Assembly: GCA_015956445.1 (NCBI GenBank)
Contig: WIUZ02000004.1
Coordinates: forward strand, 124,001-188,000
DNA from: Thelephora terrestris
Lineage: Eukaryota > Basidiomycota > Agaricomycetes > Thelephorales > Thelephoraceae
Direction: 5' to 3'
Length of the DNA: 64,000 nucleotides
In this document: one piece after another, positions 12,397 to 23,428 of the stretch
Position numbering within the stretch: position 1 is the first letter of the stretch
How the letters are laid out: each line of letters starts with the position of its first letter
The notes under the pieces: model-generated
Databases searched by the model: none
What the model was told of the DNA's origin: nothing
The model's input: the letters and a program-made list of their open reading frames with translations, nothing else
Program-made: the position numbers and the translations under genes

Positions 12397-13697
12397 TCAT
12401 GAAGAGCCCACGATGATTTTGAGAACCATATTGCCGCTGTCATCCTTGCCTTGTGAGAGAAGACTGAACGCCTTCGCGGTATCTATAAGCGACATGCGAT
12501 GGGAGATCAGTTTTTCGACGTTCTCAAGTTTCCCTGAACTGAGCAACTCGATCGCCGTGGGATATGTATTCGCGTAGCGGAATGATCCATGAATGTCGAC
12601 CTCGCGGAGGGCTGCTGTTGATAGAGGTAGTAGGACATTGCGGGACCCCATCCCTATCAGCATAACCTTGCCACCGGTGATTGCCGCCTACAGAGTGAAC
12701 GGTGGGTTAAAGACAGGCAACTCCGCAAACACGAGCAAACGTACATGAATAGACATCTGAATGCAAGGCTCAGCACCAGTACATTCAAAGATCACATCAA
12801 ATCCTTCCCCTTCACCAAATTTCGAAAGTGCGGATGTAATCTTCTCTTTCGCTTGTTTGAGTCCCTCCTCTGCGGTCTTCGCTCTTTCTCCCACCGGGAG
12901 GCAATGAACTTCTTCGGCAAATCCGTTGGATTTAGCGAAATCTAGCCGAGTTTGATTGATGTCAATGGCCACGACTTTGGAAGCGCCCTTGGATTTGGCG
13001 AGGGCGCATGCCAGGAGGCCGATGGAGCCAACACCGAAAACGAGAACGGTCTGCCCCTGCTGTAGATCCGCTCTTGAGGCCGCATGTAGGAGGACGGAAA
13101 GAGGTTCGGCAAGAGCCCCAAGTTCATATGAACAATCATCGGGAAGGCTAAGTAGAGCCGATCAGCCGTCAGCTCGGGTGAACAAGGTGAGGAAGCTTAC
13201 GGGTGGAGAACGTGGGCTGGGTGGTTCATGTATTGTTGGAGGGTCCCGTCGAGGTGGGGGAAGGTCTTGGCGCTGCTGGCAAACCGGAGACCCTTGCAGA
13301 GGTTGTAACGACCCTTGGTGCAGTAGCCACATGAGTTGCACATGACACCGGCCTCGATGGCTACTCGCTGGCCGACCACAAGGTTCTTAACACCAGAACC
13401 AACCGCGGTCACAATGCCAGCAGATTCGTGACCGAGGACCAAGGGTGCCTGAAGGGCGAAGTCGCCGTTCCGTCCGTGGACATAATAATGGACTGACAAA
13501 TATAGGTGAGCATCCGAGGACAGAAGAACGGGGATGGGGCAGGGTGGAGACGTACGGTCGCTTCCACAGAGGCCGGTGGCGACGACCTTGACCTGAGCCT
13601 CATTTGGACGTGGGGGCCAGAGGGTACGCTCTTCGTAGCGGAGATCCTTGGGTCCATAGAGAACGGCGGCGTGTTGTGTCTGGAGGAGAGAAGACAT
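12397..13697 (-). CDS. zinc-containing polyol dehydrogenase (sorbitol/xylitol dehydrogenase family, MDR)
   Basis: NAD-dependent oxidation of a sugar alcohol to a ketose. Four exons (13697-13556, 13492-13201, 13147-12745, 12687-12397) give 375 residues. Seen: the catalytic-zinc Cys in GLCGSD, the second ligand region LVLGHESAGIV, four clustered Cys for the structural zinc (CNSCGYCTKGRYNLC), and the Rossmann motif GVGSIGLLACALAKSKG followed by VVAIDINQ, whose Asp at the end of beta-2 indicates NAD rather than NADP. Closest groups are sorbitol, xylitol and L-arabinitol dehydrogenases; the substrate cannot be fixed from sequence alone. It is divergently paired with an SDR gene at 14061. Confidence 0.93.
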
Positions 13698-14060
13698 GAT
13701 AGGGGGGACGGGAAATTGAGGATAAAACTTACGACGGCGAGCACGGTATTTAAACTGTTGTGGGTATCATAACTCTCCCCACGATCTTGAACAGGAGCTA
13801 ATCCCGGTCCGACTCGCCGGTGGAGGGTGGGGGGATGGGAACGTGACTGAGGTATTTCCAAGCATTTCCCGTCACAGCCGTGACAAATTATGGGGTGCCG
13901 CTTCCGCGCGTGGTCAATCGCTGATACCCATCCCTCGGAGTGCTTTCCGGCGCGAAAAGCCCGGTCCCTTTCGGTTGCCCGCTGCCTTAGAATTACAACG
14001 GCGAGGTACAAATAAAGCCTTCAGGGACACACGAACCGTTTGCTGCTTCCCTCGTCTGGC
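13698..14060. promoter_or_regulatory. shared upstream region of the two dehydrogenase genes
   Basis: 363 bp separate the outward-facing start codons. A pyrimidine-rich tract precedes the SDR start. No operator could be identified by eye. Confidence 0.5.
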
Positions 14061-15179
14061 ATGGATCCCACCCCTTCACTGGCCGTTCCGAAGCTGTTTG
14101 ATCTTTCTGGCAAGAACGCACTTGTCACGGGTGGTACGCGAGGTAATCTCGATACAACCCTGATCAAGTTTCTATCACATTGTTGCTGACGCGTGCGAAC
14201 TGCCAACCCTGTGATCCAGGCATCGGTGCTGCGTGCGCTCTTGCTCTTGCAGAGGCTGGCGCCAACGTATGTCTCGTTCAGAGGGAACCCACAGATGGAG
14301 CCTCGCCGAACCTGGAAACTCGCGATGCAATTCTCGCGCTGGGGGTGCAAGCAAAGATCGTTCACTGCGATCTGAGTGATATACCCGCAGTGAGATTGTT
14401 ATTCCAGAGCGCGCTTGACGCTATGGGCGGTCGCATCCATATCCTAGTGAATTGTGCTGGTGTTCAACGGCGATCGCCGTGTGTAGATTTTTCGGAGAAG
14501 GACTGGGACGATGTGCGTCTACCTTGATTACTGCTTGGGCTCGTGATGAGTGGTTATTAACCCTTGTCCACCCCTTCGTTCGGTGTTCCCCCCAGGTCAT
14601 CGACGTCAATCTCAAGTCCGTCTGGCTGTTGTGTCAAGCTGCTGGCAGGCATATGATCCCTCTCCGTGAAGGGAAGATCATCAATTTTTGTTCTCTGATG
14701 TCATATCAGGGCGGGCTTACCATCCCGGCTTATGCTGCAGCCAAGGGTGCCCTCGGTCAGCTCACGAAATCCCTCAGCAACGAATGGAGCCAACACAACG
14801 TCCAGGTCAACGGTATCGTTCCTGGGTATATTGCCACCACCATGTGAGTGTGATAAGCTCCACGGCCCGTTCCGCCGATCACCTGGAAAATATTCGATCC
14901 TTGTCCCTGAGGCTATGCTAAAACATTGCACATTCCCGGCGCACTAGGAACGAGAGGCTGCTAAACGATCCCGTGAGGCTGCAACAAATTTCTGAGCGGA
15001 TTCCCGCTGGCAGATGGGGACAGCCGAAAGATTTCGCAGGTCCTATAGTCTTCCTCGCTAGTAACGCTAGCCAATACGTTTGTGGTGAACTGTTGGTCGT
15101 CGATGGAGTAAGTGTTTCATACTCGTTTTCACACTCGTATCCGTATCTTACACGTCTCAAGGGATGGTTGGGCCGGTGA
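14061..15179 (+). CDS. short-chain dehydrogenase, KduD / 2-deoxy-D-gluconate 3-dehydrogenase-like
   Basis: NAD(P)-dependent sugar-acid or sugar dehydrogenase. Five exons (14061-14142, 14220-14512, 14596-14843, 14948-15107, 15162-15179) sum to 266 residues, normal for a classical SDR. Seen: cofactor motif TGGTRGIGAA spanning the first intron, NCAG, the catalytic Ser region ([12 protein letters not shown]), Tyr-x-x-x-Lys in [13 protein letters not shown], and PGYIATTM. The protein ends VVDGGWLGR, the typical KduD C-terminus, with the last exon only 18 nt. Head-to-head with the polyol dehydrogenase, suggesting a joint role in use of a plant-derived sugar or polyol; that link is inference. Confidence 0.92.
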
Positions 15180-17143
15180 ATGTAGATCCGCCACTCCTGA
15201 ACTCACCTTGCCCGTTTCGTACAAACATTTTGATCGTGAGGTCCGAAGTCTAGACCGCGTTGATCGAAGTAGTCGGATTAAGGCGTAAGCCGAAAACCGC
15301 GTGTCGTCTTCCTCTTGTACCCTTGTGTCACAGACAATCCAATCTACCATTACAGTTGGATCCTGTACGGTGTCGTGAAGGTGTATTCGTACGTCAGCAA
15401 TTCGAAATCGTGGAAGCACCAGGGGAGGGAAACAAAGTTTCGGAGAAGGAGAAGGACAGGGTTATCTGATGCACCTGATGTGGGGTATGAGTGTAATGCT
15501 CGACCTGTCTGGTGACTTTCTGTAAGACGGGCCGGACACGGACCGTGCCACCAGAAATTTATCTGGCTCTTAACCAGTAATGCCTACCCAGTTTTGCGGG
15601 TTCTCTATCACTTGCTCATGAAGCTCAACCTTCTTCAACCTTCGTTGGTGAGGAAGCGATCTTGAAGATTATCCTCTCTTCGCCCCTATTGATCTCGCCA
15701 GGCGCGGTTTTTGGGGTGTCTTTTGCCGACGGTTTTTTTTTTCACATGTACTTCGGATAGGATGGCTCTAAATATTTTCTGAATCCAGCGAAATTGATAA
15801 ATTTGACCCTTGATGTTCGCCCGACCCATTGCTGTAATCCAGGGCGAACTCCGATGCTTGTGATAACTCGGGTGGCCCCGAAAAGTGCCTCCTCGCGCAG
15901 CAAAGGGGATGGATGTCCATGTGAGCAAGATCGTCCACGGGTCTGGATCTTCGTGGGGTCACGTTCCATCCTCAATCGCACCAGATAAGTACATAAGCAT
16001 GGGAGAAAGGGGGAGAGACAAAGTTCGGGTTGTGGATAGTCGGGGTAGCATGAGTTTGAAACTATTCACGAATCATGCCCACGCTCATTCCCCCCCGTCC
16101 GGCGTCGAGATATCGGCCAACTGGTAAAAGTTTCAAATTCAAATTTCATGCCCCACGGGACTCAATCTACGAAGCTTCCCAAATAGCATTTGGTGAGCTC
16201 AGCAAATGATGGTGAGTTTTCCGGACATTCCGCTGGCGTTGCCGATCAGTCTGATGTTGCAAACAGGCGTGCAGCTACTTGTACTGGGAAATATATGACG
16301 ACAACATGTCTAAAATAATAAGTGGCCGTCGGTGTAGGTGCCCGCCGTCACAGTTAACCGTCATGAATAATCGTCATCGGGGAAAGGTAAACGATCTGGT
16401 GACGATAGCCCTCGTGGAAAGGCGCAAATCCCTGATCCCGAAGATGAATACGGGCATCCAACATCCATTCGGGGGGCCCATTCTGGACGATCTAGAATTG
16501 GTATGACATAGATTCCTGGATCACAGGACCTTCGTCCTATATCTTTACGGAAGCCCTGCAACAGGTGATAGGGGAAGTTTGAACAGCAAAGTGAATGCAT
16601 GAGGACCCATCTCGAGAGGTTCTCGTCCGCGTGTAGAGGAACCGAGGAACCGGCTAATACAAGCTAATCAACATCACCCTGGATCTTACTCCCACAACCA
16701 ACCCCTCGGGTAATTAATGCTTGCACCCGACTAAACGCTCCAGCACCTTGTGTGACCATCTTACGTGACTGTCATCTGGACGAGAATCGCAAATAGTACA
16801 CGCTGTGACCGGAACATACTTAGCGCCCAACACCGAAGGTCGTATGACGGATTGCATTTTCAGGGGATCGGTTTGATTCAGGGTACACGTCTTACGGTCA
16901 GCTGGATAACTCGTGGGCTGGAGGATCCGAGAGAATCTCGTAAGTGAGGAGGGATAGTTACGATCTCTGGGGGGGGGGCTATCCTTCCAAGGGACCTCGA
17001 TATCCCCGCAGGGAGAAGTCGTGTGTTTGGATCACAGGCCGTAGCCAAACAAAGCCACGTGCTGTCACGACCATGCGATCGATTTTGATCTGCCGAAGCT
17101 GCCAACACATCCCTTCAATTTCCATCTGTATCCGGTTCCGAAA
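15180..17143. other. 2-kb interval without a supported gene
   Basis: Contains the SDR terminator and the mam33 promoter. A minus-strand segment around 15140-15420 has protein-like composition and one possible splice pair (acceptor near 15330), but no start, no continuation and no recognisable motif. Nothing convincing was seen from 15.5 to 17.1 kb. Confidence 0.4.
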
Positions 17144-18261
17144 ATGACCACCTTCCGTATCCTCCGTTCCCTTGCTGCTTCCACCTCGAGGACAGCCTCG
17201 ACTCGGGCTTTTACTCGCTCTATTCATGTTCCCCGTCTGGGCTCCCAGCTCACCCCTCGGACTTTGGCTCCGGCTTCTCGTTGGTTTTCCGCCTCCGCTC
17301 GGGTTATGGGTGACGGTTCAAGTAAGTGGTGTGACCTACTCGTGGTCTGCCCTGCTAATTTGACGCAGCCGACTTGGCTTTGACCCAAAAGCTGACAGAA
17401 GAGCTCAAGTATGAGCAGGAGGCTAACACTGAGACTGGGGAGCCTGAATTCTTGACCGCATTCAAGAAGCGCGGTGTTTGGGAGGTCAACGAGTATCTGT
17501 TGTTTCATCTTATATTATATTAACGCCTTGTAGGTCGAGAGCATCGATGGCAGCGATGAGGTCGCGTTGACGCGAAAATTCGGAAACGAGAGGTGCTTGT
17601 CCAGCCATCCGCACCCCCGCCATTCGGACTAACGCGAGACTAGTGTCCGAGTGATATTCTCAATCTCCGACCTCCAAAATGACCCCGAGCAGGAAGACTT
17701 TGACGGTGCTGAGGGTGAAGAGGGCGAAGCTGACATTCCTCAATCCTACCCGGTTCGGTGCTCCATCTCGGTTACCAAGGTCAGTCTGCGCGGATCAGAA
17801 TGACGTGGCCTCATGTTGAGAATCTGGTGCATTTAGGAGGCCGGTGCCGGTGCCCTCACATTTGACGCAATGGTCCAAGAGGGTGTCTTCGTCATCGAGA
17901 ACATTTCCTTCTATGCTGATGGCAAGCTCGGAACGGAGATGACTGCCGAGGCAGACTGGAAACGTCGCGGTCTCTATATTGGTCCTCAGGTCTGTTTCAA
18001 ATCACCGTAACGCCGTTTACCAATTCTAATGACAGCGCACACAGTTCGAGACTTTGGACGTTGGCGTTCAGGAAGAGTTCATCCGCTACCTTCAGGAACG
18101 TGGCGTCAACGACGATCTTGCTTTGTTTATCCCCGAACTTCTTGAGCACAAGGAACAGAAGGTTTGTAAATCTTTGGTAAATCGGCGATTCCAAATCTGA
18201 CGATGCGAAATAGGAATACGTCAAGTGGCTGGGCAAGGTCAAGGGATTCGTTGATGCGTAA
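17144..18261 (+). CDS. mam33: mitochondrial matrix acidic protein MAM33 (p32/C1QBP family)
   Basis: Trimeric doughnut-shaped acidic protein of the mitochondrial matrix, needed for mitochondrial translation and ribosome assembly. Seven exons (17144-17321, 17369-17484, 17534-17592, 17644-17779, 17837-17989, 18045-18161, 18214-18261) sum to 268 residues. The N-terminus is a clear mitochondrial presequence, rich in Arg/Ser/Thr (MTTFRILRSLAAST, then RAFTRSIHVPRLG). The mature part shows RVIFSISDLQ, an acidic loop (EQEDFDGAEGEEGEAD), ENISFYADGK, LYIGPQFETLDVGVQEEFI and the terminal helix EYVKWLGKVKGFVDA, in family order. The start is the only in-frame ATG before the presequence. Confidence 0.95.
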
Positions 18262-18703
18262 GACTGCTTGGCCACAGCCGGGCGCCCACTCTAGACCCCA
18301 ACTCACTTGCTCAATTTACTGAAAGTACATTACCCGTTTCGCCGTATAATCCATTAGCAACAATCTCCGCTTACCACATGCATCCGCTCTCACCGGCCTC
18401 ACTTGGACGCGAACGAAATAAGTGGTCTCCCAGAAAAACTCACGTGCAGGCAGAGTTTTGGCCGAAGGTTCTAGGATGTTCCGATTCCAGCGCCTTCTCG
18501 TATGATCTCGAGTAGCGGCGCAGCCTCTGGCTGCTGATGGCTAACTCACATCCTGGAGAGCCACGTTTCCTAAGGATGACCCGACGGCTCAGTCATCCTG
18601 ATATAAAGACTCAGCTAAAGTCAAAGTGACTTCCTCAGTTTCCTCTGGAACAACTCATTCGGTCCACTCAGTACATTCTTCTGTCGAAGTCTCGATCTCG
18701 CCA
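18262..18703. other. intergenic 440 bp
   Basis: Downstream of mam33 and upstream of the next plus-strand gene; no gene seen. A frame open from a GTG at 18626 leads into the next gene but has no ATG before 18704. Confidence 0.5.
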
Positions 18704-19348
18704 ATGTCTTCCCCTGCTGCTATTTCAGAGTGTGTCAATGCCGAGAAATATGTGCCTGTTCACAAGAGATCATCGGGCCCTACATCATCTTCGCCCACGA
18801 GGCAAACCCTAGTTTTGGACGAAGGCAGGAGACGTGAGTCCAATGCAGTCGATCATGCATCACACGATCTGCGACGAGTGCTGATTCGACCCCACATAGT
18901 TCCAGCCCCAGTCTACTCCATCGCGGAGTTGCTGCAGCTTTCTAAATCATCACTTGTCCAGACCTCCTTGACTTCCGAACAGAAGACAGGGATTGCTGAC
19001 GTCATGGCATATATACCCCAGTCCCAACGACGGACGAAGAGCAGATCTCCTTCTCCTACCGAGTCGAACAGGTCCTCCTCACCGACGAGCAAGTCGAAGA
19101 AGACATCCTCCCCCACAAAGAAGGCAAGGAAGTCGCCTTCTCCCGAAAACGTTTCGTTGCCAAAGGTCGATACCCCGTCGACCCCGCGTCGCAGATCCAG
19201 TAAACGCCGCCCGGCAGAGCCCAGCTCAAACTCGAGCCCGGATTCTGGCCACCAACATCATAGAAGAAAGCAGTGGGGTTACGCTCCCTCCTTACACTGC
19301 AACGAAGACAATTGGAGGACTCACCCGAGCGTTGTCATCGCAGCTTGA
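18704..19348 (+). CDS. Ser/Pro/Lys-rich protein with possible eIF4E-binding motif
   Basis: Intronless, 214 residues, starting at MSSPAAISECVNAEKY. Two short blocks look conserved in fungal proteins of this type: YVPVHKR near the N-terminus and VYSIAELLQLS in the middle. The latter fits the eIF4E-binding consensus Tyr-x4-Leu-hydrophobic (Y-SIAE-L-L). A later segment IADVMAYIP is followed by a long Ser/Pro/Lys/Arg-rich tail (RTKSRSPSPTESNRSSS), probably disordered and a kinase target. I infer a possible translational repressor of the 4E-BP/4E-T kind, but a seven-residue motif is weak evidence. The last 25 residues could be altered by an unseen intron. Confidence 0.6.
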   Translation: MSSPAAISECVNAEKYVPVHKRSSGPTSSSPTRQTLVLDEGRRRESNAVDHASHDLRRVLIRPHIVPAPVYSIAELLQLSKSSLVQTSLTSEQKTGIADVMAYIPQSQRRTKSRSPSPTESNRSSSPTSKSKKTSSPTKKARKSPSPENVSLPKVDTPSTPRRRSSKRRPAEPSSNSSPDSGHQHHRRKQWGYAPSLHCNEDNWRTHPSVVIAA

Positions 19349-20606
19349 TATCCCCCTAGCCTCCCCTTCCTTTCGTAATATTGATACTCACGCACCTATA
19401 CGATATCCCTCGTAACGCTCGCCGGCTTGCAATATAATGTCCTCGCCAAATCTCACGCGCAGACGATCTCTGAAACCTAGAAGGATTGCCCAAGCAAGGT
19501 GATGTGATTCAGCGCTCATATTACCAGAAAACCTCGAAGATCGAGTCCACATTGCATTTTATTCGGACTCACTGGTCCAGTATTGATGTCAAACCGATCA
19601 GGGGAGGATCAACGTTGCCTCCGCGACGGCCACCTTCGTCCCCGTGATGACGGGTGAAGCTCTGTGTATATGCGGTAACCCCGTCGTTGTGCATCCATTT
19701 TGCAGCGTTTACCATGGCGTCTATCATGGCGCTGTTCCGAACCGGCCTGTCCATTCCTCGCCCCAAAAGCCCCTGCCGCTAGTTCGGTGAAAGTGCGTGT
19801 TGGTCTTGGCCTACCGATTTCATTCTAGGGCCATCGGTTCCCGTATTTACGCAGCCTCGAGTCTGCATTCTATAAGGCGTCACCTTCCCAAGACACCTTC
19901 TCAACTGCTTTTGACGCTCTGGACACACCTCCGAATAGTTCCGGTGAAAGTGAAATCAGATTTGTATATTCCATCTCCCTTTCAGATGAGTATGAGAGTA
20001 CTTTTATCGAATCGTTTCTCGGGTTCGCTAATTGTGGTCCATCTCAGTAGTCACCATTATGTGCCCATGTACAAGTATCTGCGCATGCCAGTGGTGAGCG
20101 TGTTGACCGCCAAGACTGTCTTGAGTGTCTGAGGAGCAGATCAGAACGTGGCGCTCGGTCGCATCCCAAAATACTGTTTTGCTGCAACCGCAGGGGCTGC
20201 ATACCAAATCCTTTGGCTACTGCTCGTTGGTCTGAAGCGGGTAACTTGTATCCTACGCTCTTCAAGTTTCCTAATGACGGCTGATCAAAGGACAGACTCT
20301 GGGATCTGAACGCTTAGGATATGCTCTGTCCTTGTCTTTGCACGGCCGTTGCCCAGAATTCCTTGGCCTATGCTACCATTATGGATTCACCCCACATTAC
20401 TTACTTCTATGGCGTCCGCAGGACGCGTACAAAAGCCAGGGACAAGCTTTCGGCAGGCGCATCCTTGTTTCCCTTCCTTCTCCGCTCTTATCTTCTTCTA
20501 TTTTCTGGGTTGCGTGGATCGCCCCCACCCCTCAATCTTTATCTCAGTCCCACCTTTGCAGCGTACTCTTGCCCCTTTCTCACCCGGTCTGATCCTTCAT
20601 TCCGAC
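19349..20606. other. 1.25-kb interval without a supported gene
   Basis: Short minus-strand open frames (about 19569-19766 and 20044-20265) and plus-strand ones show no motif and no splice partners. The stretch holds the promoter of the carbonic anhydrase gene. Confidence 0.4.
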
Positions 20607-21755
20607 ATGTTTCTCATTTTTCTGGCTTCGCTCGTCGCTTTCTTAGCCGTCGCAGCTCCGGTTAGCGGTCGACCCACGGTGACTCGACGTGTATACTATA
20701 AGCAATTACGGCAGGAACCAGTGCGACTTGAGAGCCTTGCTGGGGTGGTCGGAAGCTTCCCCGAGATCAATGTTCTTGTAGAGGGGAACCAGCGCTTCCG
20801 GGACTCGATTGCCAGCTCCATCAACCCAAATCTATTGAAGGAACAGACCGATGCAGGGCAGAGTCCCACCTTTTTGTTCTTGGGCTGCAGGTGTGTTCCA
20901 TTTGCTGAAATCCCTGGTCGTGAACATTCAATTTCGGCGTTCGACCCATTCCAGCGACTCTCGTGTATCTGAGGGCACCATCTTCAACGCTCTTTACAGA
21001 GCGAAACATAGCCAACCAGTTTGTTTCCAACGATATAAATGCGGTCAGCGCCTTGTCGTACCCAGTCTCTGAGCTGGGTGTCGAGCACGTGATTGTAATG
21101 GGCCATTATGGATGCGGCGGCGTTGGCGCTTCCATATTGGCGAGACCTGCGGAAAATATCAGCTACGCTGACGGTGCCGTGCAAAACTGGATCGAACCGA
21201 TCAGGCACCTGTTCCAGACTTCGACCCGGTAGGCTACTTCCCTTACACTATCACTTGTCCGCAGGTTTGTTCACGCTTACTTTTAGCCCGGAAATTGTAA
21301 AATTGAGGGAGTTCAATACCGCCAACAACGTTACCGAGGAGCCTGAGTTCGGGGACCCAGGATACCGGGCTCTTGTTGAGGAGAACGTCAAGGAATCTGT
21401 TTGCAACATCGCTAATGATCTGGTCATGCAGGCGGTATGTTTGTTCCCTTATCTCAACCTCTGCCGCCGCTATTCACTTGGCCCTTATAGCATTGGGATT
21501 CTTTTAACTTAGAACAAAAAGGTGGCAGCAACCCTGTTGCTCGCAAGAAACGATCTGGGGGTGAGAGTGGGCCCCTCAGACCTGTGTTTGTCCATGGTTT
21601 GTGCAATCGACCCACCGTGCTCTCTCACCTTACGACCCGCCCCAGGATTCGTGTATGATATCTCTAACGGACAGATTTCCGACCTCGGTATCTCAGTCGG
21701 CCCTCCGGGATTTCCTCCCCAGTTCTGTGGTGAAGCGTCACGCCGACTCCATTGA
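20607..21755 (+). CDS. secreted beta-carbonic anhydrase with a frame break (possible pseudogene)
   Basis: Zinc enzyme interconverting CO2 and bicarbonate. The N-terminus (MFLIFLASLVAFLAVAAPVS) is a signal peptide, so it should be extracellular. Exons: 20607-20890, 20955-21228, 21287-21434, 21491-21596, 21646-21755. Seen: zinc ligands in LGCSDSR and in MGHYGCGG, later PVFVHG-FVYDISNGQISDLG. Between CSDSRVSEGTIFNA and LFTERNIANQF, at about 20985, the reading frame shifts: family members have a short Lys-Pro-Gly loop there, and about 14 nt appear missing. The exon sum, 922 nt, is correspondingly not divisible by three. A 37-nt intron (20963-20999) would restore the frame but would remove the active-site Arg. 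The rest is well preserved, so the break is recent or an assembly error. Confidence 0.85.
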
Positions 21756-22023
21756 ACACGGTCACTGGCACTGAGTGGTGGATTGATGCTTTAGTTTTTG
21801 CGTGTCCGAAGCGTAGCACACCGTTTCATGTAGTTCCATTTCACTCCCTTTTTGTATATATGTGATGGGTCACACACGAGGCTTAAGTACACCCCTCGGA
21901 AGAAATGATAGAATCAGAAATACAATAGGCAGTGTGATCGGTTGATTCTCGGCACCATCCGAGTCGAGGTTTGCTTCCTCGGACCAAGTTGATAAGATCA
22001 CAGCATACCAATTAGTATCCAAC

Positions 22024-23310
22024 ATGCTGCCATACATACCCCGGAACGACCCTTATGCAAAGAACATTTCGATGCTGGAAGGCGGGTTGATCTCCGTGGA
22101 TGGTCAGTGTTTGAATTCTGCACCCACTCAACTGATCCAGGACGACCACCAGGTGCAAGGAAGGCGATCGAGATACTCTCACAGAAAGACACTGTCGCTC
22201 ATTTGGACCTGAGGCATAACAAGCTGGGGGATGAAGGATGTATCGTACTCTTCGAGTACCTCCGCTCAGAGGCAGGACGAAGGCACGAGGTCGCTAGAAT
22301 CCTCTTGGGTGGCAACAACCTCGGGAACGTGGCCTTGGAATCCATTGGAAGTTTTTTAACATGTTATAAATGGCTAAGAGAGTTGTATCTGGCGAACGTA
22401 AGCCTCAACATCCTTACTCATCGTAGTCCTGATCGTAGCACTGCTGACTCTTCGGTTCCATCTACAGAACAGTTTCGTTGGCGACTCGAATGTCATTGAC
22501 TCCTTCACGGAAGCACTCAATTCTTCGTCGCTGATTTTTCTATCACTGACCAGCTGCGCTGGGCTTTCTGATGCCTTCGCGGAAAGGTTCTTTCCTCGCC
22601 TCAATTCTCCTCATCTATCGACCCTCGCATTGTCAGCGACCCGCTTAACACGCACCGCCGTGCCGCACATCATCGAGTATCTATCTTCACCCCGTTCCCG
22701 CCGCCTCGCGACGTTGAAACTCAGCGGAAATAGCCTTAGCGTGCGAGGAGCTTCGAGGGTCGTGGGACAGATAAAGCGGACCAATTTCAATATAACGAAC
22801 CTGGATATGTATGGTGTCCGCACTCATCTGGGCGGCCAAGACGACTCTAGCGAAGGTACCTCCAGCGATAGTTCTGCATTTGCCATAAAGTTCGAGGAGG
22901 ATCTACGGCACACCCTTACCAGGAATGACCTTCTGCAGAGGCACACACACGCATCAGCTTTCCGGTTACTGCGGTACTCAAGGGCATTGTTGTTGAAACC
23001 GAGGAGAAACGAAGACGAGGCCAGTGGAACCCCACTCCATATACAGCACCTCCCCACGGAGCTCCAGCTGCATATCCTATCCCTCACCGTCGACGGCTTG
23101 TCCGCGAACCAACGTATTCGTATCTTCCAGTTCGCTTCGGACCCCAAGACCCTTCCCGAAATTCTCCCTAATCTCCGGCGAAGGCAATCAGAAGGGATTC
23201 CTGGGCCTAGCCTTCGAGAGAAAAGTATTGCACCGTTTACGTTGTCTCCTCGTGATGTAAATCGTACTAAATGGTTACGAACCGTTGGTTGCGACCTTTA
23301 CGAAACCTGA
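22024..23310 (+). CDS. leucine-rich-repeat (RNI-like) protein
   Basis: Three exons (22024-22102, 22141-22397, 22468-23310) sum to 392 residues. The repeats are of the ribonuclease-inhibitor type: AHLDLRHNKLGDEG, ARILLGGNNLGNVALES, LRELYLANNSF, STLALSATRLTR, LATLKLSGNSLSVRGAS and ITNLDMYG. After the repeats comes a charged stretch, then LPTELQLHILSLTVDGLS, which resembles an F-box-like Leu-Pro-x-Glu-hydrophobic motif placed unusually at the C-terminal side. The protein is likely an adaptor for protein-protein contact; substrate or partner is unknown. It ends 118 bp from the stop of the convergent amidotransferase gene. Confidence 0.8.
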
Positions 23311-23428
23311 TAAGCATTCGCTCTCCCTATTCCACGTACGGGCCGAGGTCTACGATTGTTATCAGTTGCCACCTATCCGACCTGCAACGTTCCATGTATC
23401 TCCTCCGTTATGCATCATGATTCGTATT

